DNA of 9,698 bases. It comes from Clostridium sp. CAG:253. GTDB lineage: Bacteria; Bacillota; Clostridia; Lachnospirales; Lachnospiraceae. Of this stretch, positions 1 to 6,426 are shown in pieces (position 1 is the first letter of the stretch; the number at the start of each line of letters is the position of its first letter). The translations under genes were made by a program, and so were the position numbers. The notes under the pieces are model-generated. The model ran no database searches, was not told where the DNA came from, and was given only the letters and a program-made list of their open reading frames with translations. The stretch spans positions 29,091 to 38,788 of the forward strand of contig FR887343.1 in the NCBI GenBank assembly GCA_000436755.1, read 5' to 3'.

Positions 1-742
1 TGGCTATTGAAATCTTCCCTGTCTCTTCCGATACGATTATTGTAAGACTGTCACTTACTTCACTGATACCAACACCCGCCCTGTGTCTTGTACCAAGTTC
101 TTTTGACAATCCGAGATTGTCCGAGAGAGGCAGATAACATGTTGCTGCTACAATCCTGTCCCCTCTTATTATGACTGCCCCATCATGAAGCGGAGTATTA
201 TGCTCAAATATATTTATAAGAAGCTGCGAACTTATAGTTGAGTCCAAAGTAATTCCTGTTCTCTCATACTCTGTCAGAACAATATCCTGCTCTAATATAA
301 TAAGTGCACCTGTCTTGACCTTTGCCATCTCAACAGTGGCTCTGATTATCTCATTAATCGAGCGGTCTGAAAAACGTTTATTTTTATCTTTTTGTTCATC
401 AAAAGGTATTATTGAACGCACAATATTTTTCTTTCCGAGTTCTTCAAGAGCTTTTCTGAGTTCAGGCTGAAAAACAATTATCAAAGCAGTAATTCCAATT
501 GCTATTGTTTTATTAAATATCCACAGAATAACACTCATATTTAATAAATATGCAACTATATAACATAAAAATAATATTAAAATCCCCTTAACTAAAGCCC
601 ACGCTCTTGTCCTTTTCACCCATAAACTGACATGATAAATCGTAAATGCTATTATAAAAATTTCTAATATATCAGTCAATCCTATTTTAGGAAAAGATAA
701 TACATAAAAATATTCTTTAAATAATGATATTACAGCCTCCAT
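1..742 (-). CDS. cdaA: Diadenylate cyclase CdaA (C-terminal end missing at window edge)
   Basis: This gene encodes the membrane-bound enzyme that condenses two ATP into c-di-AMP, the second messenger that controls potassium and osmolyte uptake and cell-wall homeostasis in Firmicutes. My translation gives 247 residues before the window edge; family members are about 270-290, so only the tail is missing. Residues 20-95 hold three hydrophobic segments, ending in the family-typical FQPELRKALEELG. The cyclase (DisA_N/DAC) domain follows. The catalytic DGA motif is at about 187-189 (within NTPLHDGAVII) and the ATP-binding RHR is at about 219-221 (within LGTRHRAGVGISE). The start at 742 has GGAGG four bases upstream (747-751). 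The gene lies 56 bases after a membrane-protein gene on the same strand with no strong terminator between, so co-transcription is likely. In many Firmicutes cdaR and glmM follow cdaA, and they may lie beyond the window. Confidence 0.95.
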   Translation of the reverse strand, partial: MEAVISLFKEYFYVLSFPKIGLTDILEIFIIAFTIYHVSLWVKRTRAWALVKGILILFLCYIVAYLLNMSVILWIFNKTIAIGITALIIVFQPELRKALEELGKKNIVRSIIPFDEQKDKNKRFSDRSINEIIRATVEMAKVKTGALIILEQDIVLTEYERTGITLDSTISSQLLINIFEHNTPLHDGAVIIRGDRIVAATCYLPLSDNLGLSKELGTRHRAGVGISEVSDSLTIIVSEETGKISIA

Positions 743-798
743 TATTCCTCCATATTGTTTCTAACTCTTATTTTTAATATACCAAATATATTTTATAT

Positions 799-1890
799 CT
801 ATTTTTCTTTTTTTTCAATATCATTTAAATCATCATCATCAAGTGAAACCGTAAAATCAAAGTTATGGTCAAAGTCATCCTTCTGATTTTGATTATTCTG
901 TAACATATTTTCCGCACTTTTATCATTCGATAATTCATCACCCTGCTGTTTGTCTTCATTGTGATGTTTTATAAAAGTGTGTGCATTATATCTTTTTATA
1001 TTCTTGTCAGCTTTCGCAATACTGTTTTTTGGAACTGCTCTCACATAATAATAATATTCATCATCCTCAAACTGCAGATTTTCTACACCGCTGTAATTTA
1101 ATGACAGCCTGAAAAACTGGATAATCCAAACTATTATTATTGATATAATCACTGAACTGAAAAATTTTATCATGCTCATATTTATATCCATGAAAAAATT
1201 CATTATCAGCAGCAGTATCATATTTACAAATCCTCCGCTAACAATTGCAATTTCAAATGAATAATCAATTTTTGCGTTTCTTACAAAATATACTACAATT
1301 GTAACCACCGAAAATACCATCAGTGTGATATAGAGTTTTCTATCCGTAAAAGTCTGCTGCATAACAAGATAATATAAATTTATGGTGTCCTCTGTGGATG
1401 TACTTACAACAGTAATTACGTTCTGCAAAAAGAAATATATCACCACACCTATTGCTTCAGGAATTATTGACAACGGTGTTTCCATAACACCAAGAAGTAC
1501 AGGAACAACATATGGCACTCCAAACGAAGATAATACAGGCATTGACAATATTACATATCCGTCTTTCGGAATAAAACGCACATATATAAAATACAATATT
1601 GCAAAAATCAGCGCCGTTATAAACGCTAAATAACGTGATACATATAAAATATGCAGAACAATAAACACAACTTCAAAAAATAGTAATATCTGTGTCGGGA
1701 AAACTACTGAGACAGCAGCCAAAATTCCTGCTATATATGCATGATTTAAATACGGGTTAAATCCTATCACTTTGTTTGTTGCAAAAAAAGTAATAAATGC
1801 TGCCAAAAATCTAAAAAGGACATTAAAACCAGGTGCATATTTGTGATATAATTTTTGAATATGTTCTCTAATTTCCAGTAATATCGACAT
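799..1890 (-). CDS. Polytopic membrane protein of unknown function, upstream of cdaA
   Basis: This is a protein of 363 residues that I cannot assign to a characterised family. About nine hydrophobic segments fill residues 20-262. A short conserved-looking motif, FEDDEYYYYVRAVPK (about 274-288), follows the last helix, and then a hydrophilic tail of some 75 residues rich in Asn, Gln, Asp and Lys ends in an acidic patch (SLDDDDLNDIEKKEK). The tail is probably cytoplasmic. I place the start at 1890 because AAGGAG (1898-1903) lies seven bases upstream; an in-frame ATG at 1908 lacks a comparable site. The gene overlaps the end of the preceding membrane-protein gene by 23 bases, which suggests translational coupling, and cdaA follows after 56 bases. 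Proteins of this type are sometimes labelled ABC transporter permease, but I see no permease motif or ATPase partner here. A role with CdaA is inference from position only. Confidence 0.8.
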   Translation of the reverse strand: MSILLEIREHIQKLYHKYAPGFNVLFRFLAAFITFFATNKVIGFNPYLNHAYIAGILAAVSVVFPTQILLFFEVVFIVLHILYVSRYLAFITALIFAILYFIYVRFIPKDGYVILSMPVLSSFGVPYVVPVLLGVMETPLSIIPEAIGVVIYFFLQNVITVVSTSTEDTINLYYLVMQQTFTDRKLYITLMVFSVVTIVVYFVRNAKIDYSFEIAIVSGGFVNMILLLIMNFFMDINMSMIKFFSSVIISIIIVWIIQFFRLSLNYSGVENLQFEDDEYYYYVRAVPKNSIAKADKNIKRYNAHTFIKHHNEDKQQGDELSNDKSAENMLQNNQNQKDDFDHNFDFTVSLDDDDLNDIEKKEK

Positions 1891-2293
1891 TTTCTGTCTC
1901 CTTCCCATCCTCTGAGTAAAATTTTTTCAATTCAAGTACATATTTATGATATTTTTGCATTGTTTCCTGCTCTTTGTCATATTTGTCCTGATAATAAATC
2001 TTGGAAATAAGAATACTTACTATAATTATTAACAAATATGAAAACAATAATGCCATTCCGGCATATAAATAATTTATTTTCACAAAATTCAGCAATAAAT
2101 AATCCATATTATACAGTGCAATCAATATCAATATAAGAAAATATCCGATTGTATAATTCCATATTACCGACAATACATGCATCTTCACATAATCGTTTTT
2201 ATAAAAAAAAGCATCGTTTAGAAGTTCACTCCCATGTTCTTTTTCTTCATAAGCTATCGCTGTCATTATCCTAACTTTTTCTTCATTAACCAT
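1868..2293 (-). CDS. Small membrane protein of unknown function
   Basis: This is a 141-residue protein that I do not recognise. Residues 1-36 are hydrophilic, two strongly hydrophobic regions lie at about 37-60 and 64-100, and the last 40 residues (KYDKEQETMQKYHKYVLELK region) are charged and may form a helix or coiled coil. With two segments, both ends would be cytoplasmic. I prefer the start at 2293 over the in-frame ATG at 2305, because GGGGAG lies four bases upstream of the former. The 3' end overlaps the next gene, another membrane protein, by 23 bases. Overlap, shared strand and shared membrane character suggest that the two work as a pair, but there is no sequence evidence for what they do. 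Confidence 0.75.
   Translation of the reverse strand: MVNEEKVRIMTAIAYEEKEHGSELLNDAFFYKNDYVKMHVLSVIWNYTIGYFLILILIALYNMDYLLLNFVKINYLYAGMALLFSYLLIIIVSILISKIYYQDKYDKEQETMQKYHKYVLELKKFYSEDGKETENVDITGN
1898..1903 (-). promoter_or_regulatory. Ribosome binding site deciding the start at 1890
   Basis: AAGGAG on the minus strand lies seven bases upstream of the ATG at 1890. It falls inside the first codons of the longer reading from the ATG at 1908, so it argues for the shorter start. It lies inside the coding sequence of the preceding gene. Confidence 0.7.
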
Positions 2294-2297
2294 AGTG

Positions 2298-2303
2298 CTC
2301 CCC
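2298..2303 (-). promoter_or_regulatory. Ribosome binding site deciding the start at 2293
   Basis: GGGGAG on the minus strand is four bases upstream of the ATG at 2293. It overlaps the ATG at 2305 itself, which makes the longer start unlikely. Confidence 0.65.
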
Positions 2304-2310
2304 ATTCCAT

Positions 2311-2326
2311 GTACAGTTTCCCGTAC
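2311..2326 (-). promoter_or_regulatory. Small hairpin with GAAA tetraloop ahead of a ribosome binding site
   Basis: On the minus strand GTACGG, GAAA and CTGTAC form a six-pair stem (one G-U pair) closed by a GNRA-type tetraloop. It ends seven bases before the ribosome binding site of the small membrane protein gene. There is no U-run, so it is not a terminator. It could be an mRNA processing or stability element, or chance. Confidence 0.3.
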
Positions 2327-2357
2327 TCATCATATCCACAACTGTCTTAAAATTTAT

Positions 2358-4154
2358 TTAACGAGGCATAGTTTTTTCTCTGAGCCATGCTTTTTCGTCT
2401 TCATCAAGATACGGTGATATTCTTTTATATACTTCACTGTGATACTCGTTTAAAAGACTAATATCCCTGTCAGTCATATATTTTCTGTCAATTGCATCCC
2501 AGTCAAACGGAACCATAGTCAGATTTTCAAAATACATAAACTGACCGTTTTCATTTTTATCACCTTTCAAGCACAAAATAAGATTTTCATGTCTTATTCC
2601 AAATCTGCCCGTGCAGTAAAATCCCGGCTCATTTGATGTTATCATGCCTTCCTCAAATACGGCATACATATTTTTTTTATTTCTCATCTGCCAGCTTATT
2701 CCATTTGGTGCTTCATGCACATTTAAAATATAACCTACCCCGTGACCTGTTCCGTGATTGTAGTCCATTCCATACTGCCATAACGGCTGTCTAGCCACAC
2801 AATCAAGCTGTGTACCCGTCATTCCGTACGGGAATTTTGTGTTTTTAAGCCGCAGATGTGCAGTAAGTACAATCGTATAGGCTTTCTTTTCCGCATCAGT
2901 CAGCCTGCCAAGCGGGAATGTCCTTGTTATGTCAGTCGAACCGTCATAATAATGACCGCCTGTGTCAGAGAGCAAAAAGCTTTCCGGCTGCAATGCGATG
3001 TCACTCTCCTCTGTAGCAGAATAATGTACAATGGCTCCATGCTCACGATATGCCATAATAGGCGTAAAACTTGGCCCTAAGTATCCTTCCTGTTCATTTC
3101 TCAAAGCTTCAAGTTTTTTTGCGGCACTAACTTCCGTAATCTGCATTTTTCCTACATTTTTCTGAAGCCAATACATAAACTTTGTTACAGCTATTCCATC
3201 TTTAATATGTGCTTTTCTCTCATTTTCGTATTCTGTTTTATTCTTTACTGCTTTCATCAAAATAACAGGACTTTGTTTATCTGTTATTTTAATTTTATCC
3301 GGTAAACTCATTTTTATAAGATAATTTGAATTTCTTGAATCAATTAAAACATGATTTTCAGCTTTAATAACTTTTAAATCACTGTAAAATAACATGTATG
3401 GTCTTATATCTATTTTTAATGAAGATATATATTCTTTTATATCTTCATTAAAAATTTTTTCATCCGCATACAAAACTGCCGAATCTGCATATATTATCAT
3501 GTACGATAAAAAGACCGGATTACATAAGACATCATTCCCTCTTAAATTTAACAGCCACGCTATTTCGTCTAAAGCAGATAATACAAATACGTCTGTATTA
3601 TTATCCGACATCTTTTTTCTTAATATCCTCATTTTTTCAAAAGAATCAACCCCGGCATATTTTTCTGAAAGTCTCCATACAGGCTCTTTGGAAAGTTCAG
3701 GTCTGTCTTCCCAAAAATCATCTATATAGTCTGCATCATAAACAAATGAAATGTTTTTTAAACTAAGTTTTTTATTAAGTTGTTCTGCAAAAGCTATACT
3801 GACTGTTCTTCCGTCGAACGCTATCCTGCCGTTCTCTGACAATTTATTAAATAAATATTCATCAATTTCAGGAACATCCGGCTGAAACATTTTCATCAAA
3901 TCAATATCAGAATCTTCAAGTTCTTTTTCAGCCTGCAAAAAATATCTGCCATCCGTCCACAACGCAGCCTCTTTTTCTAAAACAACTATAGTTCCGGCAG
4001 AACCGGTAAAGCCTGATAAATATTCTCTCTCTTTAAAATAGTCTCCTACATATTCTGAACCATGAAAATCCTGAGTGCAGACAATATACGCACTGATATT
4101 ATTTTCTTTCATTTTTATCCTGAGTAACTGTAATTTTTCTTTTACTGTTTTCAT
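2358..4154 (-). CDS. Xaa-Pro aminopeptidase, three-domain M24B family
   Basis: This is a cytosolic metallopeptidase that removes the N-terminal residue from peptides with proline in second position, used in peptide recycling. At 598 residues it matches the long form of aminopeptidase P (human XPNPEP1 is 623), not the about 440-residue E. coli PepP. Two creatinase-like N-terminal domains (about 1-140 and 160-295) precede the pita-bread M24 domain (about 300-530) and an M24_C-like tail (FENLTMVPFDWDAIDRKYM and onward). All five dinuclear metal ligands are visible: D397 (SDTGG), D408 (STDITRTF), H471 (HGTGHGVG), E509 (TSNEPGFY) and E523 (IRHENLI). The spacing agrees closely with the human enzyme. 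I favour the start at 4154, where homology begins (MKTVKEKLQLLR). An in-frame ATG at 4175 adds seven residues but sits at the likely transcription start. AAAGGG at 4167-4172 is the only ribosome-site candidate, at a long spacing of 12. It lies 43 bases after the kinase gene. Confidence 0.93.
   Translation of the reverse strand: MKTVKEKLQLLRIKMKENNISAYIVCTQDFHGSEYVGDYFKEREYLSGFTGSAGTIVVLEKEAALWTDGRYFLQAEKELEDSDIDLMKMFQPDVPEIDEYLFNKLSENGRIAFDGRTVSIAFAEQLNKKLSLKNISFVYDADYIDDFWEDRPELSKEPVWRLSEKYAGVDSFEKMRILRKKMSDNNTDVFVLSALDEIAWLLNLRGNDVLCNPVFLSYMIIYADSAVLYADEKIFNEDIKEYISSLKIDIRPYMLFYSDLKVIKAENHVLIDSRNSNYLIKMSLPDKIKITDKQSPVILMKAVKNKTEYENERKAHIKDGIAVTKFMYWLQKNVGKMQITEVSAAKKLEALRNEQEGYLGPSFTPIMAYREHGAIVHYSATEESDIALQPESFLLSDTGGHYYDGSTDITRTFPLGRLTDAEKKAYTIVLTAHLRLKNTKFPYGMTGTQLDCVARQPLWQYGMDYNHGTGHGVGYILNVHEAPNGISWQMRNKKNMYAVFEEGMITSNEPGFYCTGRFGIRHENLILCLKGDKNENGQFMYFENLTMVPFDWDAIDRKYMTDRDISLLNEYHSEVYKRISPYLDEDEKAWLREKTMPR
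3412..3455. repeat. 18-bp perfect inverted repeat inside the aminopeptidase gene
   Basis: Bases 3412-3429 and 3438-3455 are exact reverse complements, separated by eight bases (TATTCTTT). Because of the symmetry both strands encode FNEDI and ISSLKI here. The repeat lies in the second N-terminal domain, away from the catalytic residues. On the plus strand six T follow (3455-3460), which looks like a terminator, but no plus-strand gene precedes it. In the sense mRNA it would form a long AU-rich stem within the reading frame. Confidence 0.6.
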
Positions 4155-4179
4155 TATGATGCTATACCCTTTCATAATT

Positions 4180-4209
4180 ATTATAAGTATCCAATATTTA
4201 CGTTCTTAA
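4180..4209 (-). promoter_or_regulatory. Possible sigma-A promoter for the aminopeptidase operon
   Basis: On the minus strand a perfect TATAAT lies at 4185-4180, with TTAAGA (4 of 6 matches to TTGACA) at 4209-4204 and a spacer of 18. The -35 lies in the last codons of the histidine kinase gene. Transcription would begin near 4173, just upstream of the favoured ATG at 4154. In AT-rich DNA a single good -10 is weak evidence, so read-through from the kinase gene remains possible. Confidence 0.4.
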
Positions 4210-6396
4210 ATGTTTTAATATCATTCCTTTCAACTGCTCCTGCTTAACCGGCTTAAACAGCCAGTCATCCATTCCTGCTGCAATGTATTCATTTTCGACT
4301 CCCTGAATAACATTAGCAGTAAGCGCAATTATTTTAACTGTTCTTCCAGCATTTTCCGGCAGATTTCTTATCCTTTTCGCAGTCTCTATACCATCAACTT
4401 CAGGCATCATATGATCCATAAAAATTATATCATACCTTCTGCCGAGACTATATGCTTTCAAAATTGCACTTCCACTTGTAAAAGCCTCAATCTTAACATT
4501 GAAATCCTTTAACAATGCTGCTTCAATTCTTAAATTAACCTTGTTGTCATCGACCAGAGCAATATGTGCATTGCTTAAATCAAATTGATTATCCTGCCCT
4601 TTTGCCAGTCTTTCCTTAAAGACAATATCATACATCTTGTCAAAGACAATTCTTCTGATTTTGATAATATCTATCGGCTTTACCAGAACATTGTTCTGGT
4701 CATCTTTTGGAATGACTGTGTTGTACTCGGCAATCGCAATAGTTCTAAAAGGAAGATTTAATGCCTCAACTTCCTTCTTGCTTTTCTCATATGAATACAA
4801 TAATATTGTTTTCATATTGTTTATCTTTTTTAGTGGAATTTTTTCCAATTGTTTTATATTGTGCACAAATATTACCGAAATACCTAATCTTGAAAAAATT
4901 TTACTTATATGCCATTTTAAATCGTATTCCTCAGTATAAAGATAAACCTTATAATTGACTACTTCACGTTCAGACGGAAGCTTTTCAAGTTCTAAATATT
5001 TCTGTATTACACTTATCTCAAAACAGCTTCCAAAGCCATACTCACTATGTACTTCTATATCACCGTTCATAAGATTTGCAAGCTGTTTTGATAATGCCAG
5101 ACCGATTCCTGTTCCCTGTATTTTTCTGTTAGTCTTATCATCAACCTGACTGAAACTTTTAAACAGCTTTTTCATATCTGTAGGCTTAATACCTATACCA
5201 GTATCCCTGACCTTAAATATAAGCTTCATATTATTTTCAGCAAAAATATTAAATGAAATATCAAGTATGATCTTTCCCTTTTCAGTAAACTTTGAAGCGT
5301 TACTCAGGATATTCTTCAGAATAGTATATACTTTCTCATAATCACCGTATAATTTGCTTGGTATTCCCGCACCGACATTGACCTCAAAGTCTATATTTCT
5401 TTCATCAAGCTGCTCTGCCATATATGTCTCAGCTCTTTCGAGCAAATCAGAAAATTTATATTCTGTCTCATTTATATCAAGATTTCCCGAATCTATTTTT
5501 GAATAATTGAGCAAATCATCAACTATTGAAATAAGTTTCTCGCTTGCATGTCTTATTGTAGTAACAGAATCTTCCTGAAAATCGTCAAGCTTACTCTTTT
5601 CAAGAAGTTCCGTCATCCCATAAATTGCATTTAACGGTGTTCTGAGTTCATGTGACATATTTGCAAGGAATGACGATTTTACCGCATTTTCCGCCTCAGC
5701 AGCTTTTCTTGCTACAATTTCTTTTTCACTTGCATCTCGTATCATCTTAGGATTTAAAAGTGTTAGTTGCATTATAAAGGCACTTATTCCCATAGCTGCA
5801 TCCAAAAGCACATATTCACCATAATAAATTTGAATTCCTAAAAATACTGCAGAAATCACAAAAAGTCCCATCACTGTCAATTGATAATACAAGCCAAGAT
5901 GCTTACCCTTGAACCAAACCAAAATCGAGCCATAAATCATATAGAATAATGAAATGCAGATCAACAGTGGCAGCATTTTCCCTCTGTGATATCCATTCTC
6001 CGCTGAGTAAGTGTATACCCAGCCTGTTACAGGAGAAAAAAGTATTAATATCTGTGCAACACCCGCCGGAATAAAATACAAATATTCCCTATATGGTATC
6101 TTTTCATATTTATTTGTCAATGCCATAACGAACATTAAATATAATGGTGCAATTAAATGAGTTGAAGCGAAATTAATCCATATACATAAATAACTCAGAA
6201 ATAAATTATCACTGAAATGAACTGAAATAAACACACCGCATATTGAATCGGCAAAACTACTTATAAAACCAATCAACAAAAAATACTTAAACAATTTTGT
6301 TACAAGATTTTTTACTTGCGGAATGCAACAGTTATATACAAGTAATATAAACAAAATAACAGCAGAAGCTATATCATATTCGTATTTAAATGTCAT
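4198..6396 (-). CDS. Hybrid sensor histidine kinase with 7TM sensor and C-terminal receiver
   Basis: This is a membrane kinase of 732 residues that autophosphorylates on His and passes the phosphate to its own receiver. Residues 1-215 form about seven hydrophobic segments (7TM sensor type, ligand unknown). A linker helix leads to HisKA with the phospho-acceptor H249 (ANMSHELRTPLNAIYG). The ATPase domain shows the N box (N362/N366, LKNILSNASKF), G1 box DTGIGI (398-403), F box LFKSFSQVD and G2 box GTGIGLAL (428-435). Residues about 481-587 resemble a receiver that has lost its phospho-acceptor Asp but keeps VLVKP near the end. The final receiver is complete: D616/D617, phospho-Asp D661 (IIFMDHMMPEVDG), T693 and K715. 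There is no DNA-binding or Hpt domain, so the output partner lies elsewhere. The start at 6396 follows GGAGG by six bases. It lies 30 bases after the EAL-domain gene, an arrangement that suggests an operon. Confidence 0.94.
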   Translation of the reverse strand: MTFKYEYDIASAVILFILLVYNCCIPQVKNLVTKLFKYFLLIGFISSFADSICGVFISVHFSDNLFLSYLCIWINFASTHLIAPLYLMFVMALTNKYEKIPYREYLYFIPAGVAQILILFSPVTGWVYTYSAENGYHRGKMLPLLICISLFYMIYGSILVWFKGKHLGLYYQLTVMGLFVISAVFLGIQIYYGEYVLLDAAMGISAFIMQLTLLNPKMIRDASEKEIVARKAAEAENAVKSSFLANMSHELRTPLNAIYGMTELLEKSKLDDFQEDSVTTIRHASEKLISIVDDLLNYSKIDSGNLDINETEYKFSDLLERAETYMAEQLDERNIDFEVNVGAGIPSKLYGDYEKVYTILKNILSNASKFTEKGKIILDISFNIFAENNMKLIFKVRDTGIGIKPTDMKKLFKSFSQVDDKTNRKIQGTGIGLALSKQLANLMNGDIEVHSEYGFGSCFEISVIQKYLELEKLPSEREVVNYKVYLYTEEYDLKWHISKIFSRLGISVIFVHNIKQLEKIPLKKINNMKTILLYSYEKSKKEVEALNLPFRTIAIAEYNTVIPKDDQNNVLVKPIDIIKIRRIVFDKMYDIVFKERLAKGQDNQFDLSNAHIALVDDNKVNLRIEAALLKDFNVKIEAFTSGSAILKAYSLGRRYDIIFMDHMMPEVDGIETAKRIRNLPENAGRTVKIIALTANVIQGVENEYIAAGMDDWLFKPVKQEQLKGMILKHLRT

Positions 6397-6402
6397 TCTT
6401 AT

Positions 6403-6407
6403 CCTCC
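6403..6407 (-). promoter_or_regulatory. Ribosome binding site deciding the start at 6396
   Basis: GGAGG on the minus strand lies six bases upstream of the ATG at 6396. An in-frame ATG at 6423 would add nine residues upstream but would read through this site, so the shorter start is preferred. Confidence 0.75.
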
Positions 6408-6426
6408 AAATCTGAAAAAACATCTG

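Noticed and set aside
743..798. Short AT-only inverted repeat between the membrane-protein gene and cdaA as a terminator
   Set aside because: The stem is about six A-T pairs with no T-tract directly after it, too weak to call.
2294..2357. Cyclic-dinucleotide riboswitch in the leader before the membrane-protein pair
   Set aside because: The gap is only 64 bases and shows none of the conserved GEMM or ydaO core sequences.
3394..3729. Plus-strand open frame of 111 codons
   Set aside because: It is antisense to the well-supported aminopeptidase. Its partial similarity to the sense peptide comes only from the inverted repeat at 3412-3455.
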